A stretch of 21,042 nucleotides of DNA from a virus. The translations under genes and the position numbers were made by a program. The first letter of the stretch is position 1; the number at the start of each line of letters is the position of its first letter. Positions 8,060 through 14,554 of the stretch are shown here, piece by piece. The DNA lies in the IMG/VR virus record IMGVR_UViG_3300006345_000096, positions 1 to 21,042 of that record; one strand, 5' to 3'. The notes beneath the pieces were generated by a model that was not told the DNA's origin, searched no databases, and saw only the letters and a program-made list of their open reading frames with translations.

Positions 8060-10796
8060 TTTTCTTAGAAGACATATAGGTCCTTCCAAGGATCAACAGA
8101 CTCAAATGCTACAGGATTTGGGTCTTTCTAATTTAGATGAACTCGTAAGACAAGTAGTACCAGATAGCATACTACTTCGAGGTGAGAATAACTTACCGAA
8201 AGGATGTCATGAACATCAAGCACTAGCAGAATTAAAAAATATAGCAAAAGCAAACAAAGTAAAACCTAGTCTTATAGGTCAAGGATACTATGGAACCATT
8301 ACACCCCCAGTCATACAGCGAAACGTTCTTGAGAATCCTGCTTGGTACACATCTTATACTCCCTATCAAGCTGAGATATCTCAGGGAAGATTGGAAGCTT
8401 TATTCAATTACCAAACGCTCATCACAGAACTTACAGGATTACCAATAGCAAACGCATCTCTATTAGATGAAGCAACTGCAGCAGCAGAAGCAATGCTGTT
8501 AGCATATAATTCTACAAGAGATAAGAAGACTGTCATAGTTGATCAAGATATATTCCCACAGACTCTAGCAGTTCTAGAGACCAGAGCAAAACCATTAGGC
8601 ATTGAAATTAAGATGCTTGATATCTTTGATACTATTGATCTTATAGAATTTGATGATGCATTTGCAATGATAGTTCAACTTCCAAATAAGAATGGACAAC
8701 TAAAATATTGTGATGCATTACTCAGAGTTGCAGAAGTATATAAGTGTGTCAAGATAGCAATCGTAGATCCTATGTGTCAGGTATTGATGCAACCTGTAGG
8801 TGAGTGGGGATTTGATATTGCTGTTGGTAGTATGCAAAGGTTTGGTATTCCTATGGGATACGGAGGTCCTCATGCTGCATTCTTTGCAACAACAGACAAG
8901 TATAAAAGAAAAATACCTGGCAGAATTGTAGGTCAGTCAGTAGATAGTGAAGGTAATAAAGCATATAGATTAGCACTACAAACTAGAGAGCAGCATATCA
9001 GGAGAGACAAAGCAACCAGTAACATCTGCACAGCACAAGCACTGCTCGCAAATATGTCTGGATTCTATGCAGCATATCATGGTGCAGAAGGACTACATGC
9101 TATAGCAAGAAGAATTAGATTACTACGACAAACTCTGCTGTCTGTTCTAAAATGGAATGGTTTTGAGGTAGATGACAACGAAGGATTTGATACTGTCAGA
9201 TGGAAGTCTGATGCACCAGTAGAAGGGTATAATGTCAAGTATGAAGGTGGTTACATTACACTATCTCTTGATGAACTATCAGACTTTGATACTGTATTTG
9301 ATGTTGTAAATACACAGAAAGATTATACACAACATAAAGATACTATCTACCAAGCATGGGATTATATTGTAGGATACAAATGGCATAGCATACCAGAAAG
9401 AACTAAACCATGGTTGACTCAGGAAGTATTCAATAAGTATCATAGTGAAACTGATATGATGAGATACATCTATGAGTTGTGCTCTAAAGATTTCTCATTA
9501 GTAAATGGTATGGTTCCACTTGGTAGTTGCACAATGAAACTAAATGCAGCATCAGAACTGATGCCTGTATCATGGGAAGAGTTTGCTAACGTGCATCCAC
9601 ATACACCTATGATACAGACCATGGGTTATCAAAAAATAATAGATGACTTACAGAAATGGTTATGTGATATCACAGGGTTTGATTCTATATCATTACAACC
9701 TAACGCAGGATCACAGGGTGAGTATGCAGGACTGTTAGCAATCCAAGCATACCATCAAGGATCAGGAGATGATAAAAGAAATGTATGTTTGATACCAGAG
9801 TCAGCACATGGAACTAATCCTGCTAGTGCAGTCATGGCAGGGATGAAAGTTGTGGGTGTTAAGTGTGATGATGATGGCAACATAGACATCAAAGATCTAG
9901 AGAAGAAAGCAATCATGAATACATTTGAACTGTCATGTATTATGATTACATACCCATCTACACATGGTGTATTTGAAACAAACATTAGACAGATATGTAA
10001 GATCGTTCATGAGAATGGTGGTCAGGTATATCTTGATGGTGCAAATCTAAATGCACAGGTAGGTCTAGCAAAACCATGTGACTATGGTGCAGATGTATGT
10101 CATCTAAACTTACATAAGACATTCTGTATTCCACATGGAGGTGGAGGTCCTGGCGTAGGTCCTATTGGTGTAGCAAAACATCTTACACCATTTGTAAATC
10201 AAAGAGTATCAGCAGCAGTGCAAGGTAGTGCATCTATCTTGCCTATCAGTTGGATGTATATAAGAATGATGGGTGCTGATGGACTCAAGCAAGCAACAGA
10301 GGTTGCATTGCTATCAGCAAACTGGTTAGCACATAAGATAGAAGACTCATTCAAAGTTCTATACAAAGGAGAGAATGGTAGGATAGCACACGAATGTATC
10401 TTTGACTGTCGTAACTTACCAGTAACAGCAGAAGACATAGCGAAGAGACTTATGGACTATGGATTCCATGCACCTACACTATCGTGGCCAGTGTTAGGAA
10501 CTATGATGGTAGAACCTACAGAGTCTGAGTCACTTGATGAGTTACAAAGATTTGTAGATGCTATGGATAAAATAAAAAGAGAGATACATACTATCCCAGA
10601 GATAGTAAAGAACGCACCGCATACACAGTCAGAGATATGTGGTGAGTGGGTGCATGCATACACACGTGAGGAGGCAGTGTTCCCCAACAGTCCCAAGCAC
10701 AAATTTTGGCCTGCTGTTGCTAGAATAGATAATGTGTATGGAGATAGAAATCTTGTATGTTCATGTTCGGTGATTATAGATGGCGACCTTAATTAG
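8052..10796 (+). CDS. gcvP: Glycine dehydrogenase (decarboxylating), P protein
   Basis: GcvP is the PLP-dependent P protein of the glycine cleavage system. It decarboxylates glycine and passes the aminomethyl group to the lipoyl arm of the H protein. The N-terminus RRHIGPS is characteristic. Both homologous halves are present in one chain of 914 residues, slightly shorter than the roughly 950-1000 usual in bacteria and organelles. Family signatures include MGYGGPHAAFF and IPGRIVGQS in the first half, PNAGSQGEYAG and PESAHGTNPASA in the second, and HLNLHKTFCIPHGGGGPG with K689 as the PLP lysine. No gcvT, gcvH or lpd is visible, so partner proteins would come from the host. The start overlaps the previous gene by 8 bases and the end overlaps the next by 17, so it is integrated in the phage transcription unit. 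Confidence 0.96.
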   Translation: MSDFLRRHIGPSKDQQTQMLQDLGLSNLDELVRQVVPDSILLRGENNLPKGCHEHQALAELKNIAKANKVKPSLIGQGYYGTITPPVIQRNVLENPAWYTSYTPYQAEISQGRLEALFNYQTLITELTGLPIANASLLDEATAAAEAMLLAYNSTRDKKTVIVDQDIFPQTLAVLETRAKPLGIEIKMLDIFDTIDLIEFDDAFAMIVQLPNKNGQLKYCDALLRVAEVYKCVKIAIVDPMCQVLMQPVGEWGFDIAVGSMQRFGIPMGYGGPHAAFFATTDKYKRKIPGRIVGQSVDSEGNKAYRLALQTREQHIRRDKATSNICTAQALLANMSGFYAAYHGAEGLHAIARRIRLLRQTLLSVLKWNGFEVDDNEGFDTVRWKSDAPVEGYNVKYEGGYITLSLDELSDFDTVFDVVNTQKDYTQHKDTIYQAWDYIVGYKWHSIPERTKPWLTQEVFNKYHSETDMMRYIYELCSKDFSLVNGMVPLGSCTMKLNAASELMPVSWEEFANVHPHTPMIQTMGYQKIIDDLQKWLCDITGFDSISLQPNAGSQGEYAGLLAIQAYHQGSGDDKRNVCLIPESAHGTNPASAVMAGMKVVGVKCDDDGNIDIKDLEKKAIMNTFELSCIMITYPSTHGVFETNIRQICKIVHENGGQVYLDGANLNAQVGLAKPCDYGADVCHLNLHKTFCIPHGGGGPGVGPIGVAKHLTPFVNQRVSAAVQGSASILPISWMYIRMMGADGLKQATEVALLSANWLAHKIEDSFKVLYKGENGRIAHECIFDCRNLPVTAEDIAKRLMDYGFHAPTLSWPVLGTMMVEPTESESLDELQRFVDAMDKIKREIHTIPEIVKNAPHTQSEICGEWVHAYTREEAVFPNSPKHKFWPAVARIDNVYGDRNLVCSCSVIIDGDLN

Positions 10797-11439
10797 TAAC
10801 ATGCCCGCAGAAGAAGTGTGGGTAAGAAAAGAATATCTAACTGATTTTCAATCAGGTCATGGTGAATTTACACCTGGCGTATGGGTATCTTGTAAATCAA
10901 TGCCAGGTAGAGCATTTTATTTTGAGACATATCTACCAGAGTATGCAGCAATATATGACAAGTTACCTATCAGTGCATTTGTAAGCGAACCTAAGACACC
11001 AGATCCTGATATGTCGTTAGAAAATTTACAGTTCTGGAACTGTATGGACTATGGTGTCACAACTATATGCAAACAGTTCATAGGTTCTATGGATTACGAA
11101 CTGTATACCAGAGACTATGGATCACAGTTAGGTAAGTATGTCATTACGTTAGACAACTATCATGATGAACCTGATACACCAGACTATAGCACAGCAGAGA
11201 CACCATCAGAACACAAGAGTCATAACCTGATAGCATTGAACAATGGTCAGTTTGCATTGTATCCTAATAATAGAATGAGAATATATGATAACTCATTGAC
11301 TCCTAAGAATCCTAAGATGCCTGACTTCAAGGTATCAACTAGAATATTCAGTGTAGAACGTGGTCATATGGAGAGATACGGAGACACAGATGACTACCAT
11401 TACGGTATCCAAGACAAAACTGTAACAGAGAATACATAA
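10780..11439 (+). CDS. Conserved cyanophage protein of unknown function (219 aa)
   Basis: The start at 10780 overlaps gcvP by 17 bases; an ATG at 10801 (MPAEEVWVRKEY) would remove the overlap and is about as likely. The protein is rich in aromatic and acidic residues, with stretches such as PGRAFYFETYLPEY (about 42-55), ENLQFWNCMDYGVTT (about 80-94) and NNGQFALYPNNRMRIYD (about 153-169). I recall closely similar proteins in many marine T4-like phages, always without a known function. No signal peptide, membrane helix or catalytic motif stands out. The many Tyr, Trp and Asp residues fit a compact beta-rich soluble domain. Confidence 0.75.
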   Translation: MATLISNMPAEEVWVRKEYLTDFQSGHGEFTPGVWVSCKSMPGRAFYFETYLPEYAAIYDKLPISAFVSEPKTPDPDMSLENLQFWNCMDYGVTTICKQFIGSMDYELYTRDYGSQLGKYVITLDNYHDEPDTPDYSTAETPSEHKSHNLIALNNGQFALYPNNRMRIYDNSLTPKNPKMPDFKVSTRIFSVERGHMERYGDTDDYHYGIQDKTVTENT

Positions 11440-11445
11440 GAATTT

Positions 11446-11453
11446 GCTAAATA
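11446..11453 (+). promoter_or_regulatory. Weak late-promoter-like element (GCTAAATA)
   Basis: GCTAAATA shares TAAATA with the T4 late promoter and sits 40 bases before the start at 11493, in one of the few intergenic gaps. Two mismatches to TATAAATA keep this tentative. Confidence 0.3.
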
Positions 11454-11459
11454 TGTATG

Positions 11460-11475
11460 GGTATGCTAACATACC
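11460..11475 (+). terminator. Short hairpin (GGTATG / CATACC), possible weak terminator or leader structure
   Basis: GGTATG, a CTAA loop and CATACC form a perfect 6-bp stem, followed by only three T residues. It lies between a late-promoter-like element and the next start, so it could terminate gcvP-side transcripts weakly or structure the leader of the mini-gene run. Confidence 0.35.
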
Positions 11476-11492
11476 TTTACGTTCATCCATAA

Positions 11493-11696
11493 ATGATAGA
11501 AGCAGTACTACTGGCATCTCTCCTTGCTGAACACAACGCTTCCCACTGGGAAATGACCTGTTCAGAATGGAATCAAAATAGGATCGAGATACTTAGCGAT
11601 AAGAATCTTAGGTCTGATGCTCAAGAGTATCTTATAGATTATTTTCTGACCAAAGTGTCAGGAGATTGCGACGCTTATATCATCGGACGCAAGTAA
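11493..11696 (+). CDS. Small conserved cyanophage-type protein (67 aa)
   Basis: The product starts MIEAVLLASLLAEHN and continues with a charged, Trp-containing middle (HWEMTCSEWNQNRIEIL) and LIDYFLTKVSGDCD near the end. The first 12 residues are hydrophobic but followed by acidic and polar residues, so this is not a convincing signal peptide. I recognise the pattern of a short N-terminal apolar helix followed by CxxW and a YFxTKVxGxC motif from small proteins in other marine myoviruses. The two well-spaced cysteines (CSEW and GDCD) might pair or bind metal. It is the first of five mini-genes. Function unknown. Confidence 0.65.
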   Translation: MIEAVLLASLLAEHNASHWEMTCSEWNQNRIEILSDKNLRSDAQEYLIDYFLTKVSGDCDAYIIGRK

Positions 11697-11711
11697 GCCG
11701 ACTCGGAACGG
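11695..11711 (+). repeat. Short direct repeat, copy 1 (AAGCCGACT..GGAACGG)
   Basis: AAGCCGACTCGGAACGG lies just after the stop of the 67-aa gene. A near-identical block occurs about 197 bases downstream at 11892-11910. Each copy sits at a gene end and about 15-35 bases before the next start. Confidence 0.5.
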
Positions 11712-11725
11712 GTTCGTTCATCCTT

Positions 11726-11902
11726 ATGTACCACATTCTTCTTAGTCTAATAGCAATTGGAGCACCACTTGATTGTGATCATGCTTCAGAACTTATAGAC
11801 TCTGCACGAAATAATCCTGATAAATCTGAGCAATTAGAAATTACAAGGGTTGTTATTGCACACACAGATCCAATGTGTTTTAAGGACGCAAAAGCCGACT
11901 GA
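11726..11902 (+). CDS. Small exported or membrane-anchored protein (58 aa)
   Basis: The frame is open from 11666, but the first ATG that leaves the previous gene is at 11726 and is preferred. It gives MYHILLSLIAIGAPLDCDHA: a short apolar N-terminal segment then a cysteine, followed by a soluble helical domain (SELIDSARNN, then EITRVVIAHTD) with a second cysteine near the end (PMCFKDAKAD). The layout fits a small periplasmic protein held by one disulfide, or a membrane-anchored one; the signal segment lacks basic N-terminal residues, so export is uncertain. Similar two-cysteine mini-proteins are frequent in cyanophages. Function unknown. Confidence 0.6.
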   Translation: MYHILLSLIAIGAPLDCDHASELIDSARNNPDKSEQLEITRVVIAHTDPMCFKDAKAD

Positions 11903-11910
11903 AGGAACGG
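11892..11910 (+). repeat. Short direct repeat, copy 2 (AAGCCGACT..GGAACGG)
   Basis: AAGCCGACTGAAGGAACGG spans the stop codon of the 58-aa gene and matches the copy at 11695-11711 apart from a small internal difference (CT-CGG against CTGAAGG). Confidence 0.5.
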
Positions 11911-11930
11911 ATGTCAAAGTCCAATTACTT

Positions 11931-11936
11931 TAGGAG
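11931..11936 (+). promoter_or_regulatory. Strong ribosome binding site (TAGGAG)
   Basis: TAGGAG ends 8 bases before the ATG at 11945 and fixes the start of a 38-residue gene too short for ordinary ORF cut-offs. Confidence 0.7.
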
Positions 11937-11944
11937 AAAACCAA

Positions 11945-12061
11945 ATGGCACAAGTCACATACCGTGGTGTTAAGTATGACACCAATGACTCAAAGAAAAA
12001 AGTCCAACAACCTCAAGCACAATTAGTGTATAGAGGCGTCGCTGTAAAAGGAGACAAGTAA
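11945..12061 (+). CDS. YRGV-repeat mini-protein, DUF4278-like (38 aa)
   Basis: The product contains the same short motif twice: QVTYRGVKYD at residues 3-12 and QLVYRGVAVK at 26-35, joined by a Lys/Gln-rich linker. The (L/V)xYRGVxY pattern is that of the DUF4278 family, small proteins of unknown function found mainly in cyanobacteria and their phages, which supports a cyanobacterial host. A strong TAGGAG site precedes the ATG at good spacing, and the next gene begins one base after the stop. No catalytic residues are expected in a protein this size; a binding role is likely. Confidence 0.75.
   Translation: MAQVTYRGVKYDTNDSKKKVQQPQAQLVYRGVAVKGDK
12047..12053 (+). promoter_or_regulatory. Ribosome binding site (AAAGGAG)
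   Basis: AAAGGAG lies inside the last codons of the 38-aa gene, 9 bases before the ATG at 12063, and supports a 29-codon membrane gene there. Confidence 0.65.
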
Positions 12062-12062
12062 A

Positions 12063-12152
12063 ATGTTGGCAGTCACAGAAATCATGCTCGCAAGCGTAGT
12101 TTTCTTGGCAGTTATCTACGCAGAGGCTAGAATCTTGTACAGTTATAAATAA
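12063..12152 (+). CDS. Single-helix membrane mini-protein (29 aa)
   Basis: Residues 2-19 (LAVTEIMLASVVFLAVIY) are almost entirely hydrophobic and long enough to cross a membrane, followed by a short charged tail (AEARILYSYK). A good AAAGGAG site precedes the start. Its stop codon TAA is contained in the late promoter TATAAATA, so this gene ends exactly where the next transcription unit begins. Tiny single-span proteins of this kind are common in phages and often modulate host membrane proteins; the target is unknown. Confidence 0.65.
   Translation: MLAVTEIMLASVVFLAVIYAEARILYSYK
12144..12151 (+). promoter_or_regulatory. T4-type late promoter (TATAAATA, perfect)
   Basis: TATAAATA is an exact match to the T4 late promoter. 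It is 23 bases from the ATG at 12175, with AGGAGGT in between. It is expected to be read by the phage late sigma factor (gp55 type) with the sliding clamp. Confidence 0.75.
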
Positions 12153-12159
12153 TTGTTAC

Positions 12160-12166
12160 AGGAGGT
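12160..12166 (+). promoter_or_regulatory. Full-consensus ribosome binding site (AGGAGGT)
   Basis: AGGAGGT ends 8 bases before the ATG at 12175 and is the strongest ribosome binding site seen in the window. Confidence 0.75.
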
Positions 12167-12174
12167 AAAGACAA

Positions 12175-12336
12175 ATGTTACACTTAAATTTGGATGGAAG
12201 TCCAAAGTTGCCAGAATACGACGCAGAAAAACACAACCCCGAAAAGGTGTTCGCTTTCCTGACATATCGTGGTCTGCATTATACAAAATGGGTGTATCTT
12301 GATCCTTTCCACATAAGAAACTGGAAAATAAATTAA
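12175..12336 (+). CDS. Small late protein with YRG motif (53 aa)
   Basis: The gene has its own perfect late promoter, a consensus AGGAGGT site and a strong terminator just after it, so it forms a self-contained late unit; high expression is expected. The product (starting MLHLNLDGSPKLPEYD) is rich in aromatic and basic residues. FLTYRGLHYTKWVYLD at residues 29-44 repeats the xTYRGxxY pattern of the 38-aa DUF4278-like gene upstream, so the two are probably related. No signal peptide or membrane helix. Function unknown. Confidence 0.75.
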   Translation: MLHLNLDGSPKLPEYDAEKHNPEKVFAFLTYRGLHYTKWVYLDPFHIRNWKIN

Positions 12337-12354
12337 TTGCCAAAGCTTAAATGT

Positions 12355-12391
12355 TGTCCTCGCTACATAGAGTAGTCGAGGGCATTTTTTT
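12355..12391 (+). terminator. Strong rho-independent terminator
   Basis: The arms GTCCTCG and CGAGGGC pair over 7 bases (one G·T), extended inward by CTAC/GTAG after a single bulged T, with an ATAGA loop, and are followed by a run of seven T. This would end the transcript of the 53-aa late gene. The T-tract ends only two bases before the next ATG. Confidence 0.85.
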
Positions 12392-12393
12392 AT

Positions 12394-12546
12394 ATGCAGA
12401 AATCAAGATTGAAAGTATTAATAACTCAATTAGAAGACATCCTCGCTGAACTTAAGTCTGAGGTATATGCTGACCCTCATTCTTATATTGACAGTGATGG
12501 AGAACAGTGGTATAGTGGTGACGACGATGACGGTTACGCAGACTGA
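12394..12546 (+). CDS. Small protein with acidic DDDD tail (50 aa)
   Basis: The product is a basic-to-acidic helix (MQKSRLKVLITQLEDILAEL) followed by a Tyr/Asp-rich tail ending SGDDDDGYAD. The pattern of an N-terminal helix with a terminal DDDGY(P/A)D is one I recall from small proteins in marine myoviruses. Its start is just two bases past a terminator T-tract and has no ribosome binding site, so it depends on read-through or on a promoter not recognised. The 3' end overlaps the next gene by 20 bases. Function unknown; the acidic tail could mimic DNA or bind metal, but that is a guess. Confidence 0.65.
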   Translation: MQKSRLKVLITQLEDILAELKSEVYADPHSYIDSDGEQWYSGDDDDGYAD

Positions 12547-12970
12547 TTATGACAACCCATGGGTCTACAAGAATACAACTTTCACTTCTGACGATATTGG
12601 CGATTTCTTCGGTTTCGTCTACAGGATTACTAATCTACAATCAGGTAAAAAATACATCGGAAGGAAATACTTCTATCAATTCAGAAAGCCTAGAGGTAAG
12701 TCTAGGAAAGTTAAGTCTGAAAGTGACTGGAAAAAATACTATGGGAGTAGTGATGAACTTAATACCGATAGAAAGACTCTTGGAAACGAATGTTTCAAAC
12801 GAGAAATAATATCACTACATACTACAAAAGGTTGGGTCAACTATGAGGAGACTCGCCAATTGTTTCTAAATAATGTACTGAGTGAGAATGAAAATTACTA
12901 CAATAGTAATATACTTGGACGTTACATGAGGAAGGATTATTACAATGAACAACGCACCACCGTCAGTTAG
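12527..12970 (+). CDS. GIY-YIG-like nuclease domain protein (147 aa)
   Basis: I start at the ATG at 12527 because the extra 20 codons back to 12467 are read in another frame by the acidic-tail gene. The domain matches a divergent GIY-YIG nuclease: GFVYRITN (29-36) for the GIY strand, KYIGRK (42-47) for YIG and the following arginine, a basic loop, DWKKYYGSS (68-76), a glutamate in NYEETRQLF (E107 or E108) at the usual catalytic place, and an asparagine in YYNSNI. GIY-YIG enzymes cleave DNA in homing, host-DNA degradation or repair. It stands alone with no DNA-binding extension and interrupts no gene, so a resident nuclease or a freestanding homing enzyme are both open. Confidence 0.7.
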   Translation: MTVTQTDYDNPWVYKNTTFTSDDIGDFFGFVYRITNLQSGKKYIGRKYFYQFRKPRGKSRKVKSESDWKKYYGSSDELNTDRKTLGNECFKREIISLHTTKGWVNYEETRQLFLNNVLSENENYYNSNILGRYMRKDYYNEQRTTVS

Positions 12971-13133
12971 AGAACAATGTGACTTGCATCTTACATGGAT
13001 GCAGGACAGGATTGAAGAATTACTTCTTGAAAAACTTTATGATGAAGCGTATGACTTGTACTTGGAATGGAATGAATGGGTAGAACAGGATAACCCTTCT
13101 ATATTAATACTTGAATCCCATGAAAACAAATGA
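12945..13133 (+). CDS. Small acidic helical protein (62 aa)
   Basis: An AGGAAGG site lies in the end of the nuclease gene at good spacing before this ATG, and the two genes overlap by 26 bases. The product (MNNAPPSVREQCDLHLTWMQ) is strongly helical and acidic, with Trp- and Tyr-rich turns (EAYDLYLEWNEWVEQD, about 34-49). No membrane segment or known motif. It resembles small conserved proteins of marine phages, without known function. Its end overlaps the start of the next gene by 14 bases. Confidence 0.65.
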   Translation: MNNAPPSVREQCDLHLTWMQDRIEELLLEKLYDEAYDLYLEWNEWVEQDNPSILILESHENK

Positions 13134-13584
13134 TTTAAAATATCTTTATGAATGGGCAGCAGAAACTGAATTTCCGTTACGACGAGCTCCAACTGCTGTT
13201 GGTTATTCTAACAAGGATATATACTTCTGTTGGTTGAAAGCACTAACTAACAATGGTGGCGGGGTTAGGGAGTCTGTGGTCAGAGACCAGAGAGCAAGAG
13301 ATATATTAAAATCAGATGAGATACTTGTAGCAACTATTGCCTTGTTTGAATCTGGCACAGAACTAGGACCTCATAAAGATCCTCCTGTGTATGATAAAAA
13401 ATATAGAAGGATACAAATACCTCTACACATTCCCTCCGAAGATTGTTATATGATATGGAGAGGAAGAAAAGTTTTTTGGAAAGAAGGAAAACCTCAAATA
13501 TTTGATGTGATGGATTATGTTCACGAAGGATATAACTATTCACCTGATGATATGATCTTTCTGTTTATAGACATAGTAAAATGA
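13120..13584 (+). CDS. Aspartyl/asparaginyl beta-hydroxylase-like protein (154 aa)
   Basis: I start at the ATG at 13120; the frame also offers a TTG at 13111. The core matches the AspH-type 2-oxoglutarate dioxygenase family: SGTELGPHKD (78-87) with H85 as iron ligand, YRRIQIPLHIP (95-105) with an arginine in the position that binds 2-oxoglutarate, the family pattern of WKEGKPQIFD (120-129), and YVHEGYNYS (133-141) with the distal H135. The animal enzyme hydroxylates Asp/Asn in EGF-like domains and lacks a facial carboxylate; here D87 follows H85 as HxD. The single-domain size equals only the catalytic core. The substrate is unknown, probably a protein. It overlaps the next gene as ATGA. Confidence 0.8.
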   Translation: MKTNDLKYLYEWAAETEFPLRRAPTAVGYSNKDIYFCWLKALTNNGGGVRESVVRDQRARDILKSDEILVATIALFESGTELGPHKDPPVYDKKYRRIQIPLHIPSEDCYMIWRGRKVFWKEGKPQIFDVMDYVHEGYNYSPDDMIFLFIDIVK

Positions 13585-13811
13585 CAACAGTACAATGTAA
13601 ACTATGCAAAGAGATACTCACATCTAAACATGATCACGACTATAAAGTTTGTAGTTGTGCAAACCAAACTTACGTTAAAGGTGATGTGATGGGTGGTAAT
13701 AATCTCAAGCACGTATTAGAAATTAAAGAACCTAAACAAAAAGAGATTAAAGTAGAGGGTCAAAGACCACGTAGAAGAACTACTAAAATGTCAGACATAA
13801 TGATTAGATGA
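13581..13811 (+). CDS. Zinc-ribbon-like small protein (76 aa)
   Basis: The first half holds C6-K-L-C9 and C24-S-C26 with a histidine pair at H17 and H19, an arrangement suitable for one zinc ion. The second half is basic (EIKEPKQKEIKVEGQRPRRR), as expected for nucleic-acid contact or protein docking. It is joined on both sides by ATGA overlaps to two 2OG-oxygenase-like genes, so it is very probably co-translated with them and might provide substrate binding, though no direct evidence shows that. I recall CKLCxEILTSKHxHD-type proteins in phages and bacteria as a domain of unknown function. Confidence 0.65.
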   Translation: MTTVQCKLCKEILTSKHDHDYKVCSCANQTYVKGDVMGGNNLKHVLEIKEPKQKEIKVEGQRPRRRTTKMSDIMIR

Positions 13812-14554
13812 ATATATCTTATTGTCCTCCTATAATAGATGCCAACTCTCTTGTAAATTTAAAGGATGAGGTGAGAGCATTCAATCCTTTAGCTGGCAAT
13901 ATGTGGTTAGGTATACATGATGAACCTGATAATACAATAGAAAGATACATACAAGATTCTTTTGACTTCTATCTAAAAGATAACTATAACTATTCTGGAA
14001 TACCTATGGGTGCACCTGTTGGTTTTGAATGGTGGTTTCATATCTTTGAAGATAATGATAGAGCAGTTGGATTTCATTCAGATCACGATGAGGTGATGAG
14101 AATGGAGGATGATGGGATGATGAGATACCCTTTCTGTTCTACTATAACTTATTTGACAAATCATATTAGTCCTACTATAATAACAAATACTATGACAGGT
14201 GGGTATGTAAAAGAGTTACTTAACTTCCCTCCAACTGAAGTGGTATTCTCATCACCAGAAGAAGGTAAGTTTGTAACATTTGATCCCCGCTATATACATG
14301 GCGTTTTACCTGACAGAAACGAGGGTAGGATAACCTTGATGTATAATGTATGGCATTATCATCCTAAAGGATTACATAGAATAGGTTGTAAGAGATTACC
14401 TCTTCCCTCTAGGTTCTATAAAGAACAAGTCAAAAGACCTGTACAATGGTTAGGTAAGACTGGTACTTGTAGAGCAGATGTAATAGACTTAAGGTTTGAC
14501 TTTAAGTATCCTGTTGGTGCAAACGAAGGAGATTGTTGGAGTGTAACTCAATGA
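13808..14554 (+). CDS. 2OG-Fe(II) oxygenase-like protein (248 aa)
   Basis: The motif set is clear: GFHSDHDEVMR with H90-S-D92 as the HxD pair, a distal histidine in RYIHGVLPDR (H164), and R174 ten residues further on (EGRITLMYN), the place of the 2-oxoglutarate-binding arginine. WWFHIFED (75-82) would be the strand before the HxD. The spacing of about 70 residues between HxD and the distal histidine is normal. The C-terminal 60 residues (after KGLHRIGCKR) form an extra basic segment that may define the substrate. No close relationship to the 2OG genes at 1876, 13120 or 14987 is apparent. The start shares ATGA with the zinc-ribbon gene. Confidence 0.75.
   Translation: MNISYCPPIIDANSLVNLKDEVRAFNPLAGNMWLGIHDEPDNTIERYIQDSFDFYLKDNYNYSGIPMGAPVGFEWWFHIFEDNDRAVGFHSDHDEVMRMEDDGMMRYPFCSTITYLTNHISPTIITNTMTGGYVKELLNFPPTEVVFSSPEEGKFVTFDPRYIHGVLPDRNEGRITLMYNVWHYHPKGLHRIGCKRLPLPSRFYKEQVKRPVQWLGKTGTCRADVIDLRFDFKYPVGANEGDCWSVTQ

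Noticed and set aside
4058-10796. Intein or intron in nrdA, nrdB or gcvP, frequent sites for such elements in phages
   Set aside because: All three frames are continuous, of normal length, and catalytic motifs are uninterrupted.
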